Assembly: GCA_009760855.2 (NCBI GenBank)
Contig: WPIO01000002.1
Location: 9,294,001 to 9,358,000 of the forward strand
Reading direction: 5' to 3'
Length of the DNA: 64,000 nt
Source of the DNA: Cristatella mucedo
Taxonomy: Eukaryota > Bryozoa > Phylactolaemata > Cristatellidae
The notes beneath the pieces are model-generated. The model was not told the DNA's origin. It was given only the letters and a program-made list of their open reading frames with translations, and ran no database searches. Below are positions 46,601 through 61,600 of the stretch, piece by piece; positions within the stretch are counted from its first letter, which is position 1; each line of letters begins with the position of its first letter. The position numbers and the translations under genes were made by a program.

Positions 46601-49600
46601 GAGGCTGCTGACGTTGGAGGGCCAAGCCAAGTTCCACAAACTCCGGTTGATTTGTGACAATGCGCAGTTTTAGAAGGTCCTCATTGCTATGGCAACTGAT
46701 TATTGGAAGTGACAGACTTTAATTAAGGTAACCTATCTAGGGATGTTAAGAGTGTATCGAAATGGCCATGGCCAAATAGCATCATGCACAAGGAGGCAAA
46801 GGAGATAGATGCACACTCCCTTCTCTCCCTCAGCACCAGGTCTGGTTAGATCAACTTTTTGCTGCTGCCGTATTGCTGCTGCCGAGACAGCACCGGCAGC
46901 TCTCTCTGGCTGCTCTCCTTGTTTGCTTGCCTAGCTTACTCATCACCTGTCAAGTCGTTCTGCACAGGTGGCCGGCCCATCTGCTAGCCATGTCAGGCCC
47001 CTGTAAGCTCTACAAACTCGCGGTTGAGGAAACCGCAACACGATCGCCATCGCATTGACAGGACACTGGAGAAATTGTTGCAGGCACATATCTCACGCAG
47101 CTGCTTCTTAAAGTCGGTCTTCCACCTGGTATCACTTCTCTTTCACGTGACTTTCAGTGGGATTAGCATAGCACTTGCCATTGGGTGTGCTCCTGCCGGA
47201 AAAGGATTATGCAAGTCAGAGTTTATTATAGCTACCGCATGTAAGACCGTGGCACAAATCGCCGTCTGAATGAATGGCAAACTGGCTCTTACGCTACAGA
47301 ATACTTTGCCTTCGGAAATGCTGACTGTGTGGGTCATATGAAAGAACTAATATGTACAATTTAATAATTCGCAGTGCCACCATTACTAAGGGGCCTGCGA
47401 CGGATTTTTGCCTGGCAGTCGGCTCAGTAAGAGTTCTCCCTCTGAGCTGCACAGCAGACTTCTGTATTGGCTACCGACTCAGCAGCCATTGCACACGAGC
47501 TTCCTCACCACCGCCGGCTCTGTTTGGACGACCACACAATAATACTTTAGATGCTCAATTGTTTACTTACATTCAACAAATCTATGCATCAACCACTCAC
47601 GTCGTATGATCAGCAGATTCACACGGACACTTATTGTATGCAGTGAGCACAGAAGCTACGGTTGCACCCTCAGCATGTCAGACTGTATTGCTTATGTCTA
47701 TCCTGTGATGTCATTTCTCTATTTCCGTCTTTGCGGCCAGTTCTACTACCTCAGAAACTTATCTCATTTACGCACAGAAGATAATACCTGCAAGCGTCTT
47801 TGCCTGCCATCTCTGCACCGACATAAATGCAATCTCTGGCAAGCCTGTGAGCAACTTTTGATTTTGCATGCGCTTACCCTTCGAGGGTCTGTGAATCTTG
47901 GCAAGAAGATGCATCGTGGCAGCTGTGCAGCTGCTCAAACTTGAGACAACTCTATAGCACGTACTTAAGCGGTGATATCCCCGTTTGTTCGCTGCGATGA
48001 TATGATCCCTAGATCCTGTTAGCTTGAGCCGAGTGAACTCCTGATGAACCAACGTGGTCTAAGACCATTTCTGTCTGTCTGTACAGGCTCTCTCTACTAT
48101 TTCAATAAGGCCAATAAAGACCGCCGATGTGCTTGCATTTTCTAGCTATGGTAAGGCACTTGAACGAATTGATATCTCAGCTAGTTGCTGTAGCCAATTT
48201 GCACCCACCTTCAAATATTGTAGCTGGATGTTTTTAAATGTTTACATGCACCCGAGTATACTCTGCCAGAACCCACTGGCAAGCAAACAACGCTCCATCA
48301 GTGTCGCTGCACCATTTAGCTGCCACGAAAGAAGCTATCGAAAAGCTTTGCAACAGGTGGCCGATGGAGCCACACTTTGAATCGAGGGAGGCAACAAATC
48401 TTTTGACGAGTGGTGGGCGTGTGTGACTGATGGCTGGATGCCTGTCACAATCATCGTTGGTCTGATGGGTTCAATGGAGCATAGGGCTAGCTACCTCTCC
48501 CGGCATGACACTGCACTAAAATAAGGATGAGCTACACAGCCAGTAAGAAACGGTGACAGATAATTTTAAGAAGTCAAAGCAAAAGTAATTTAGCCGAAAG
48601 AAATGAAGAAATGTACGAGTAAGAATGTTAAATGAAAGCTAATGCTGAATTTCCACCTAATACATAAATGGCAGTCTTCTCCTTCGTCCAAGTGTAAGAC
48701 TAGTTGTCGTTTTTTCTGACGTGCAAGGAACGATAGTTCTTTGTTTGTAAAATCATATCAGACCTAATAAGGCATGCTCTTGATTTCTACCTGGATCCCG
48801 TGAGATTGAGAACCATGTGGAGATAAGCACTCCCACAATATGGCTGCTGGGTCTGTGTTGATCTTAATTCAACTGTCAATGCGATGCTTTACTGGGACCA
48901 AAATTAGCTCTATGACGTTGCATTTCGGAAGCTGCTCTTTGTCAATTCTTGACCGGTATATGTTTATCCTGACCGTGATTTAACCAAATCGTCTGTCGCG
49001 CTGCTTGCAGTGCTGCAACGACCTGGTTGATGAGCGGCTAGTGCTCGACCCGAGCAGCAACGCCGTGGCTCTACGTCTCGTCTCGCTGTACATGCTCGAG
49101 CATGCTCTCGTCCACGATATCCCACCGAACAAGGTCACGGCCAAAAAAGTCGAGTAAGTAGCCGGTCATGTGTGCCTACAGTGCTTGTACCCATGAATGT
49201 GATTCCTTGACCGATTCTCAGATGGACCAAAGAGCTGTTGGTTGAGCAGTAGAGGCAGCAGTTGAAGAAGCTGATCCATGTTTGCTCTTTTATGTTTACT
49301 GCAGAGGGTGCATGCCATAGGTGACACTGCATGTAGCCCTATTGACAGACGACCGAGGATTTTTGCGTGGCCCGAGTATTGGCTGGTTTGCTCGGCAGCC
49401 AGATGTGCTGAAAAAAGCATGACCTTTTATTCCGTCTTTCGGTCTCTGATGAAGTGCAAGATTTGTTGGTCTTAGCTCATAGCCTGCTGCCTGGCAGACT
49501 CAGGATCCGGTCGCCATCTAAATGCATTCACGAGGCAGTGAGTATCCCCTATTAGCCTGACCCTAAGAAGCTGCTCCTGCGCTATCCATTGATAGTCTAT

Positions 49601-52600
49601 TGCTATCCTGCCTGGTTCATAGTGATTTTTATGTCCAATAGACTCAGCTATATGTCGGAAGTCGCGATCGATGTGTGCTCTGTTTTCCAACTACCACCAG
49701 CTGCTAGGCAGTTGGTTGTCCCGAGAGTGCAGAGTGTTGTGTGTACAGCTGCTTTCTGTTGAAAAAAAGCAGCTCAACAGAAGCCTGACCAGGGAACAGC
49801 ACGTGCCCACAAGATGGGTTTGTCTTGCCCCATACCGAGTTGAAGCGCTGGCACATCACCAGTAGTGCTAGATTCAGCAGCATCAGATGGAGCGGCTTGA
49901 CAGGCATACAGCTTCTCCCGGTCGTAAAATTAGCTCTCGGTCAGTTACACCGACGTCATCACACAGCCGAGAGGCACATAAAGCATCACTCTCAGCTTTC
50001 CAGGCTTATAGACAGACCGAGCCCTGTCCAAGCTTTTCACCACTTAGAATCGAGGATCCAGCGTTTGCTTTTGGGCGGATGCCGGCCTTTGCATTAATAC
50101 CATTTCACACCTTCCCTAGGTATGCGATCTCGTGACCAAGTCATGAGCAAGCTCTCGCACGAGTACAACGCCTACACAAACGCGAACGTGCAAGCTTGGG
50201 TATCAATGTTCACCTGCGTCGACCATCATGCGTGAGCTTATTTTGTTCTGAAATATTTATTTGGCTAAGCAAATGTCACAGATCCCATTATGATTACGTG
50301 CAACGATTACGTTAACCGTAGCCCATGCACGAGGCTTGTCACTCCATTCTTAGGCCACGGTCATTACTTGGGCAGTAGTTCTGCTATGTTAACTAGCTCA
50401 GGCTCTTGCCTGGTAACTTTCATTTTGTCTAAGTCGTCATCGTGAGCCCTCGTTGACTGCCACTTCTCGATTGGCTCCTTTCACTATCTCACAGAGACCG
50501 GCTCAACCTTTTTAGCATGGAGTTGAGGAATTAATACTGATACTTGAGAGCACAGGCAGGGGCCAAGGGCGAACGGTGAAAGGCGAAGGGCGAAGGGCTG
50601 CGTTTTAGTAGCTTCCATTGGGCCAACACGGATGGGAGTGCCGACCGGATCGCCCATGTGAAACACTCTTCCTGCTACGATAGCCTGCTTTTGCAGGCAT
50701 GTGACAGCCTGCTTCTGCAAGCCTGTGATAGCCTGCTTCTGCATACTCAGGCTTAGCCCCATGCCAAAAGCCCTGGTAGGTAGGTGATCATGTGCCCCAA
50801 TCCATTGAGGTGAAAGTCGTCAGTTAAGCTGACACAGTTCTGGCACTCAGCAAGAGCTGGGTATCCGGGCTTGACTTAAGGTGTATACGTGCTGCTGCTC
50901 CTGCCTCCATGATGGCTGTTGGTAAAGGCTTTCCTGCCCAAGTTTGTTAAAGCATGAAATTGGAGAATCACCAAGATTCGTTGCTTGATTGCAAGTGCTT
51001 TCGACTGTAACCATATCTCTTCCAACTGATCACAGAGCAGCATCTAAGTACACCATGGGCATGAGTACCAGAGGCCACATTCACTTTCCTGTTTAACAGT
51101 TTAAATTATCCTTGCGAGATCTGTTATTCAGATTTCGGAACATTAGAGGCTCAAGCAAGCACAGCCGCAGTAATGCTTTGCATTCTTAATCTACATCGAT
51201 CGATTGCAGGCAGGCTGGTATGGTCCTTCAACTAGAAAAGAGCTCACTTGAGGCGATATTTAGATAGGCATTCCAATAATTGAACTTTGGTAAGCTTAAT
51301 GCACCACAGGAAGTGAGACCGATTCCCCATTACCCTGTATTTTGAGAATCACATAATAATAATGATAATAATACTAAGTCTTTTGCATAGCACTCTGGTT
51401 AAAGTTAATATGCAAAAAGGCCTGTAGGTTAGCTGGAGCCCCAGCCCCAGCCAAACTCGAACAATCATTCACATGTAAGGATATAGATTCCAGTCTGAAC
51501 CGCTACCTAAAGCCAAGGGCCAAACCAAAATGTAGGTTGGTTGCTCTAGAAGTAGCCAAAGGATTGATTTGAGAGCGAACCACTTCCAATTAAATCAGTA
51601 TATGAATTGCTGAATAAGATTGAAAGGCTTGAGATTCACTGGTATCCATGATGCCATTGGAATCCCGGTATGTCAGCTGTGTGTCATATAATTGCAATTA
51701 TATGTCAAAGAGAAAACTGGCTTCATTGGTTTTTGCATGCCTGAGTGCACTGATCTCACAATGCACGGCTGTTCAATTTTGCACCTGAGAATGCACTTGA
51801 CCGCATCTTCATTCGAATAAAGGATTGCATTCGAGCTTTGACAAGCCAGTCAGTACCTGCCTGCTAGCAGTCGAGATCAGAAGTAATCAGCAGAATCAAT
51901 TTTGCCCTTTGCTAGCAAGGAGTTTGGCCTGAGGTCGTTCTTGGCACCCGGTTTGGTGTCCAGCATGCAGCCAAAGGTTCTGCACCGCAAGCTGGACGGC
52001 TACCTGAAGCTCAATCGTGGTCTAGCTGCCCCTGGACAGAAACGGGTGACGGCTCTCCAGGCGAGGATGCACTATATGCAGATCGCAGCCGGCCTGCCGA
52101 CGTTCTGCGGGAGACGCTTCGCCACTCGATCGTATGAGGTAACTAAGCAAGCACGAGCAGATTTGCTTGGTAACTCCTGATTAGCTGCAGCCAGCTTTTC
52201 TGTACATGCCAGTCTTTCCTGGTCGCAGCTGCTGATCACCCACTACAGTAATAATAACAACACTTTAGTTCATTAGCATGCAGAACTATGTCTCTATGCT
52301 GGTGCTTTACAGATGCTGCATAGCTCGAGCCGATATCCTTGGTCGGTACGGCCAGGCGCCTCACCTCGAAAGGCCAGTCTGATGCGGTCGGCCGTAGGAA
52401 TAGCCTGTTACTTTCGCAGAGGTCCAGCCGTCGCTTTGCTTTGAGAAGGGAGCGTTTGGCTCTGACTTCGAGAACTTCAAGAGGCTGTTCTTGTGAGGTC
52501 GATTACAGTTACCTTGCAACGGTTGCCCTGGTCACTCGAGGTCTATCTACGGATAGGCTGAGGCTGCTGAGACAGTTGAGTTAGCATAACTTGCTTTCTC

Positions 52601-55600
52601 TCGTTTAGTAGTTCGTGGGATCAGCTAACTAGCTTTACCCACAACACGCCATCTTTCTCTTTCTTTTCGTTGTATAGGGCAGTACAGTCCTGATGCAACT
52701 AAAGGAAGCTTTTCATGGTTTATACTCTCCCTCTTGCCGATGTGATTGCAAGGCACAATCTAGGCTTTCACTTCTATGCAGGTGAAATCAGTTGTATCGT
52801 TGTTTGATCCCTTCCAGCCCACCAGCACATCGAGCTGTCGCAGCTCCCTTACTCCATTGATATATTGATGTATTAATGACATCCGCATATGGGTGGCAGA
52901 AAAGCTTCTTAAATAGAATGATGATAAAACCAACTTACTAGTTAAGGGCAAACCAAGTCGATTCAGAAATTGGAAAGTTTAACGCTGACAATCGATACTA
53001 CCAAAATATCTCCTGCTGAATCTGCACGAAATATAGGAGGCATGTTCCAATGTGACCTTTCGTTAGACGACCGCATCAGCTCCACAATCAAGAATGCCTA
53101 CTTTCAGCTACGTAACGTTGCTAAAATTCAGACACGTTTAGATAAGAATACCACATTTAAGTTGATCCATGCATTTGTGGCATCCTGTCTTGACTTCTGT
53201 AACCCACTGCTTGCTGGCCCACCAGCTTGTGCAATCAGGCACTTACAGCTGGTGCAAAACTTTGCAGCTAGGCTTGTCTGTCGTGAGCATCGAAGTTGCC
53301 ACATTACACCACTTCTCGCCGACCTGCGTTGGCTACCAGTCAAGTAACGCATCGAATTCAAGGTTTTGTCCGTCACTTTTAGGTACCTTCATTCCCTGGC
53401 TCCAGCCTACCAATCAGATCTACTCCCCCACCAGGCCAAGCACTGTACCACCAGCTTTTCGGAATCTAACTTTTTACCTGTACCTCATACAAATCTCAAA
53501 TCTTTTGGAGACCGTGCATTTAGTCCGTATGGTCCCAAAGCCTGGAACTCACCTCCGAATTCCTTCACGACATCCCTTGACTTGACCACATTTAATAAGA
53601 AACTAAACAGGCATCTATTTATCAAAGCAGTTAGTTAGCCCATATGATTCGTCCTTTATTTGCTTGTGCGTGTTGACACTGTGCATGCTGCCACTGAAGA
53701 TATTTGCATGCTGAGCCTGTGCATGTCACCCCTAAACATGTTATGCTTGTTTTTGTTGAGTGTTCTTGTTGAGTGTTCTACCACTAACCATTCGATCATG
53801 CTTCCTTTGCAGCAAATTTAAAGTGCCGAGAAAGAGATTAAGGTCTTTGATGGTGTTTTATCAAATGTATTATTATTATTCTTATAAGCCTGCATTAGTG
53901 GTAATCCAGTAATCCACTATCGGGTAACATTCCCAAGTATGACCGAGACGCAGACCGATGCATTAAAGTAAATACATAAATAGTGAGCTAATGCTTGTAC
54001 AATTTAGTAGCTTATTTTCTTGAAATGCCGGTTGGGTCATGTTATGGTCACGAAGATAATTACATAAGTCAATTTACTTTGGAATTTTTTATATATGCAA
54101 CTTGAATCTTCCTGCGTGATTGAGTCATTTACTGCATACTAACTCGAAAAGATATGTATTTTTTCACTGGAACTGCCAACGGGTGGTCAAACTGTTTGCC
54201 CTATTACACGATGCCGGTTATAGTTAAAAGCAGCCAAAATGGACTCATAACCAAATGGGTGTCCGACGATCATTTGCATCAGTATAACTCTCCTCACCTT
54301 CGTGCTTACACTGTGCTTTCTGCTTGCAGATTTTACCACCAATCATATGGTAATGCTTTCCATGCAGCATCTGCAAAGTGCCACGAAAGAGTTTCAGTTC
54401 CCCTAGGGCGCCATGCAAATGTACTGTTATTTTATTATTATTATTATTAACTATACTCCTCCAGCTAGTCATGTAGTGGCCGGCTAATGAATTTTCTCTG
54501 CACAGCCCTACCAAGACTTGTGCTGTCAGCTCTGCTGTTGGCTCGGCTTTGCTAGGTGAGACTGTAGCTTTCCAGCTGGGAGGTTATGAGAATAAGGTCC
54601 AAGGCAAACCAGATAGGCTTCACTGTACTCTGTCTATTGGCATGCTACCTATTGGCGTGATATTCTACCGGGCTCGGATTGATCATACTATGCAAATATG
54701 GCAGGTCACTCGTTGACGTTTTGTGGTTTTCTCCTTTTACCGTTTTTCTAGCAGCCTCTTGTGTTAGTACATTCACCTATGATCCACATGATGGTACCAC
54801 TGAAGTGGTGACAATATTCGAAGTCAAATTCCTACAATGTATAGAGGTAGTTATCGGGCTGTGGTTGTCTCAGCTGCGCTCAAGCATCACGATCATTAGG
54901 CTGGCCCAGCTTGCCATACTTTATCATTTTCATATTATTAGTTATTTGAGGCTGGTGGTTTTACATAAGTATGCCAGTAGCCATTCAGTTCATATCTCGG
55001 CAGTCCACTTTTTTTATCAGTTCAAGTGCTCCAGCAACGTGTCACTATAGATGCTTTCTTCTCTTAATAGACCCTATGAAGAAGGATAGTGTACGAATTT
55101 ATAGAGCACCGAATTGAACCTCGGAGGGGTCGGCCAGGTGCTGACAGTCATCGCAGTTGTCTGCAGCAACGGACCCTTGCTGGTGGCTACATCTGTCGGA
55201 GCTTTAATAACTTCACCGAAGCCAGTAGAGACGGCCGCAAACAGAAAAGCTCCTACCTTCAGCAGAGAAGGCTGACCCACCAAGTAATGCAGCCAAGTTT
55301 TCCTTTAAGGCTCGTCCAAGCAATTTTCAAAGTTTCCATTTGTCTCGTGTGAGCGGCCCTGTTTCCGGGCAAACTACTTCACTAAGAGTGGGCCACTGGC
55401 TGCGGTCCGCAGCTGCCACGATCCCTCTTCCTCTAACCGAGAAAGAGAATACGTCGACCCATTTGGCTTGCTTGGGCTACTAACCAGTGTTCCAAGCCAG
55501 TGCTGTCTGCCGGAAGCTAAGGTAGCAGCCATCGGTGAGCCTGCTTACGGTATGGGAGAGCACGGAGTCCGAAAGTCATTTCAGAAAGTTTTCCTTTCAA

Positions 55601-58600
55601 ACAAGCCGCCGGCTCTACTGGTATCCTATTTACTCTGACTTGCCAGTTGCCTTCTCGTACCATGTAGTCTTCGCAGCAGCGTGTCTGGTTCTTTCGAGGC
55701 GGTTTCATAGAGCTTGATCAGCTCGGTGGCACCGCGGTTGAATACAAACTCCTGACGTGCTTTATTGTAGGGCCAGAGACTTGTGGATATGCTGCTACTG
55801 GTGGGGCCCAACTGTGGAATCAGCCGATTAGTAGACGCTCTGAACGATTCAGTAAGTATACAGAGCCTGTATTCAGGTCAGACCACCATTTTTTTGGATT
55901 TGCTGCTTGGCTGTTGTTAGAGTAGGATCACTAGGTGCCGATGAGCAAAATTACCACACACATGCAGGACCCATTTTAACGAGGAAGGAAACTTCTTATT
56001 TCTCAGATGCCTGCTGACAAGGCGCATCCGATAGGGTGGGATCGTGGGAAAACACGCCAGGCCGTATGCTTACCAAATCATCTCCCGAGTTCGGACTTGC
56101 AGACATGCCATGGTTAAGCGATGAATCTGTAGCAGAGTTGAAAGGCCCCAAATATACGATTTATCAATTTTGAGAGATGATGGCTAGTAGTACAGGGCCA
56201 AGACAGGTGCAATAAAAAGAGACCCGTAACCGATATACTAGTGATAACAAAATTACCTAGATGGTTTGATCTTCAAGAACAGCTCCTTAGCAATGCTGGG
56301 CACCTGAGTTGATTTATCAGATGACCTAGTTACAGCGACTGTCAGGATTGATCATTCCAGTAATAAGGTCAGCAAATGCTCCGTGCTGAGTGACCAGTCT
56401 TGAGCCAAGTCACAGTTTGGGTGTAGATCTAGAGTTTGCTGGAAGGCGATTTCACATTTCAGCACATATCTCCAGCAATAACAAGCCTTCGGATATTGTA
56501 CACGAAAAGAAAAATAGTGCTGCTTTCTTTGCATAATCGCATTGGAAATTGAATACCAAGGTGTCTCTGAAGGACTGTGTGGAGTGTAATAGTCCTCAGA
56601 AACCACAATCAGATGACCTCTCTTTTTGGACATCAAATTCAATCAGAAATACTCTGCATAATAAAAAATATTTGTATTAGCTGGATACTCAAACTTATAT
56701 CAGTAAGCTCCAAGTCCTATAATACGAATAATGTGGTTGCACTTTACGATCCAAGCAACTGACTCAACCCTGCGATAGACCATCATGTAGTGCTCTGTTC
56801 AAGTAAGGGGATCAAGCCGCTCAGGCTCTTCTGCTTCTACATAAATGGATCAGTTTAACTTTGCTTATTTGCTGCGTTTTAATCTAGCTATTAATCTGTC
56901 GTCTGCTCTCTATAGAAGATACCTGCGTCGTAATGCTAGCTCGGCTTGCTATGGCTGCACCTCGGCAATAACCATTGTAGCCGCCGAAGTGCTGAAAGAG
57001 AGCGCTCGAAATGGCTAGGCAGATGCGGTATTGCCCTGTCGACCATGCTTGGCACAGTACATATCTTTTGATTTTCTTTTGACAAACTCTTTTCGGCTGG
57101 CGGTCTCACTCGTTCGCATAATCTTAGTGACAAACTAACTGTAACGTAATGTCTTGCTCCAGTCCGTCGGAGCAATTCGAGCTCCTGACTCGAAGATACT
57201 ATTGTTAGGGCGAGCGAGCTGATCACACATACAAATGCCCTAGGCACTAGAAAAGTAACAGCACGATTACTCGTGCCTCGGTGAGTGGAATAATAGCTCA
57301 GCTCTTCATGCGGCGTCACTTCGAAGTGATGTCAATGTCATTAAAATTCACCTAAAATCTGCTATACTCTCTTAACGCCCACTCACAGTCCGTGTTTTCT
57401 CAAAGCGATCAAGTCACAAGGCATCTGAATGTCTTGGACTGACCATCCCAGAGGTATCTTTGCCGGCTGACGACAATTCACCCCGGCAAAAGAGCTTAAT
57501 TCCGAGAGCTTAAATCACGCGGCCCGTGGGTCGCGAAAAAGCCACTTAATAGAATTATGCCTGATTGACATCTGTGACGCTTTTCGGAATGCTTTCGGTT
57601 TGCTAGCTGAATGCAGGACAGTGGATAATACTAGCTGACACCAATAGGTTTATAGTCACCCAGTGGTAGAGCTTGGACTCGAGGAAATAATAGAATGCAA
57701 CTAGACCTATTTAACTATTCAGAAATAATCGTTCTCACGCTGTCAGCATTCGTAATGGTAGGCGAACTTAGTTGCAAGAGAATGACAGTAGCTGAGGCTT
57801 GTTCAGATGATGCAATGGGAGAGATCTTGCTCGCAGAATGGGATTGCAGTAACGCAAGACTTTCAGCATCAGACACGTCCAGAGAAGAGTCCGCGCGTAC
57901 CGGTCTTAGGTACGAATGATAATAGACAACGAAAAACTTGATTCAAGGCAAAAGGAAACTCCTTGGTGTGGGACGTGGGGCGCTTTGCATTGGAACGAAT
58001 GGACGGCACGTGGATTATTTAGCTAAGTCAATCGATGGAGAATTTACATATTCAGAAAATGAGACTTCAGTGTGACAGCTGTGAGCAAATTTTGACCGAT
58101 AAAACCGAGATTGTGTAGCTACTACAGGAGCTCAATCTAATAATACTAGCTGACATATATATAATAATACTCACTTTTAGGTCTCTTCATTCTATGGCTG
58201 CAGCCTATCTCTCCGACATACTCCCCCCATCAGGCCAAGCAGCGTACCACCCGCTTTTCGGAATCCAACAGTCTAGAAATACCTCGTACAAACCTCAAAT
58301 CCTATGGAGACCATGCATTTAGTTCGTATGCTCCCAAAGCCTGGTACTCCCTCCCGACCTGCGTCAGAACATCCCCTGACCTGACCCCATTTAAAAGGAA
58401 CTTAAAAACACACCTATTTAGGACAGCATTTAGTGGGTCCCTGTGATTCGTCCTTCACGTGCTTATGCGACCTGACACTGTGCATGCTGCCACTAATCGC
58501 ATTTGCATGCTGACTCTGTGCATGTCACCCCTCACCATGTTATTCATTTTGTTTGTTTTTCAAGCACGATTTTACTTACCATTTAATTGCATTTCCCTTT

Positions 58601-61600
58601 GCAGCAAATGTAAAGCGCCTAGCAAGAGATTGAGTTCTCTGGGGGTGCTTTATCAAGCACATTATTATTATTATTATTTTGTAATCTATCGCTGACTCAT
58701 CGTCTAACCGCTTAGACTTGGTGACAACTAATGCTTGCAAAGTCAAACCAATGCTATGCTTTATTCATCACTTGAAGACATACGCAGGGAGAGAAGTGTT
58801 GCTATTCACTGATTTTATTGCCGAGTTAGTGTACAAGAGTGGGCGTGACGGCTCAAAAGGTAATGTGCTAGCTCTCCGCGACCGAGGTCGTGGGTTCGAA
58901 TCCTTTAGTAGGTAATTACTCATTCCTACCTGCAAGCAGTGGATATTTTCGTTTAAGCTCGCCTGCCTCTATTAAAATGAGACAGTTAAATTAGCTAATT
59001 AATAGTTTATTTTCCTTATTTAATTTAATGGACACGGTTTGTTTGCTATAGTTGCAAGCACGCGATTAGCCAAAACTTTCTACACAAAGCCGAGCTAAAT
59101 TTGCAGGGAGGCTCAAAAAGAAACCTTTAATGTTTTATTCCTTTCCAATACGGGAAAAAGTTTTTTTAGTACCTAGAAATATATTGAGTTCTCCGAGGGC
59201 GCAAAACAAATGTATATTTTTTTGATATTTTTACTATTATTACTTTATTTATTGTGGTGGGGATTGTGAGAGAATCTATCACCCAAGAAGGAATAGATGA
59301 TAGGCTAGCAACAAGCATAGATCTGGCTCACTGCACTAATAATATCCGAATTCAATGTCTGCTAAACACGATTAAAATGCCTTTTTCGGCATTGCATAGT
59401 CCTCGAGAAGATGCCTGCACCTGTACGAACGATTACGACAAACGGCGAGCCCATCAGTAGTAACAACGTCTTTGGTGTGGCTGTCAATAGCATTGGATCG
59501 CTTCGTCTATTCTTTGCAATTTGTACGATCTGCTGCAGTTCCAGAAAATCGTGAGCCTAGAGGATGTCACGGATTTGAGAATCTGCGAGCAGCCTGGCGA
59601 TGAACATGAAGGGATTTGGATGAAACGAATCGAATTAAGAAGCGCTCACAATACCGAGGTACGGTTTACTGGACTCGCGCGAGTTGCTAGGCCTTGGCTG
59701 ATGAAGGACGCGTGTAACCTTGAGTATCTGTCCGATAGACTTTTCTAAGCTGTGGATACGGACTTTTTGCGTTAAAGTAGGTGGGCTCTTTTTTGCAGCA
59801 CTGTTCCGCGATTGTCTGCTTACTTGCGTGCATCGGTGCTCTACTTACAAGTATCGAAAGCTGTGTGCCAGGGCTCGGCCTTCATTGGTATATGTCGAGT
59901 TTCGGGCAGGACTGGCGCTGTGACCTGTGATGTGTCAGAGGCACAAGGATATTTATCGCAGAGAGCTATTCGTCGCGACAGTAACAATAGCTGGACGTCC
60001 TTAGCCGAACCGTAGCAAAAGTGCGACGGCTGGATGTGTATGGTATGTGGTGCTCATCGAAGCAAATGCTTTGGAGTAAACTTTGTTCATTTGGGAAGGA
60101 GCGTGCAGCCCTACTTTCCAAATGTTAAGCTGAGGGGGGACAGGGAAATGGGCCTTTGGCCCATGCACTCCGATGAATTCCGATCACGCTCATTTAAGAT
60201 TCGTACCTCCTGTTATTACTCCTCGCCGTGGGCCTACACAAACATACTGTCCATCTTTCGTGGATCTATTGAGTTCAGAGAAATGCAAGAGGATAGCATT
60301 AGCTTAAAATGCCACTGCTCTAAACTGTGACAGGAGTATTTTATCATTAGTATAAACTTTGCCATCCTATTAACATTCCCGTGATTGGGTGTTCGATCTC
60401 TTCTTGGCTGTTAAGTCTTCTGCTTCAGTGCTAGGCTTTGCATCAACTCGGATGTCAGCAAGGTCGTTATCACTTCTATTAAATTTTCGCAGGATTGAGG
60501 AGATTACAAAGTGCTCTAGCATAGCCTGTAGCACGGCGCCGGGCGAAGATGGCAGAAATGTTAGCTCGAGGCCAATGAATAGATCTGGGCATCCACGTAA
60601 TGAAAAACTAAACGACTGTCGTCTGAGCACCAATGGCTATTGACTCATTGAAGGATGGACGATTTGTAGCCCTAGCTGACTTGCATCGACCGAAAGCTTC
60701 TCCTTTTTTTTCTGCATTTGCCATTCCATCGAAGGATTCGCTGACCCTCGTAGATAAACAGCATGCAACCACGCTTCATTAAAGTCCGAAACAATATCAG
60801 TCTCCAATTTTCTATTATTCACTGATTAGTAATGAGTACGAGCTCGCAGCCGACCCAGTGTTTGGCACGAGTATTTTTGGGTGTCAATGGTTTCCTTGTC
60901 GCATAGGTGGGGTCTAGTGAGCAGCAGGTACAAGTGCTGATCCCCCCCTAAAACGCCACGCTCCATCGTGGTAATGTTATTGACACTGGTCTCAAAGATA
61001 CGCTTGCAGTGCTGCAACACCACGACTCATCATTAAACGATGCCGGGACAACGAAAAAAGCTAACTCGTTGTGCTTAAGTGGAATTGAACCTACTGTCAG
61101 CGCCTTGCTAGCTTAGAAGCCCTCGGTGAAAGAGACCAAGTAAAACGCATGTTCTCCTGTTACGCAGGTCACTTGCCTATACATGAAAGACGCATCGGCC
61201 CACGATTTCTGCGCGTTCGTGGACGGCTATAGAGCAGCTCTGACCGGAAAGGCAGTCTCGAGGAGCCCATCTCTAAGGCAGCCGAGCAGGGAATGCTTGA
61301 TGAGCCCAGCAGACGTGAGCTCGATCGTTTCCTGCAGCGAATGCGACGAGCTTATCGTGCCACCAGTGGATTACGACGAGGTAGGTTGCTCAAGGCCAGC
61401 CATGTTCACAGTTTAACTTAGCCGATTGCCAGCTCATAAACTTGCTCTTGGAGTAAGCGAGTGTGTGCATTGAAATGCCCATTGAGAACGCGTCGTCGAG
61501 CAGTTTCCAGCTCGGTGCATCACCTGCTCTGCTCAGTCCAGTATTTTACTAAGCCGCTACGTGAGCCAGCTGGCTGTGCAGCCGCAATTCCTCGACGCTC

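Noticed and set aside
46600-48430. Possible LTR or integrase remnant
   Set aside because: Only loose resemblance in short fragments; no catalytic motif or terminal repeat.
54679-55050. 123-codon hydrophobic frame
   Set aside because: No conserved block, no phase-compatible splice sites with exons 8 and 9, and no similarity.
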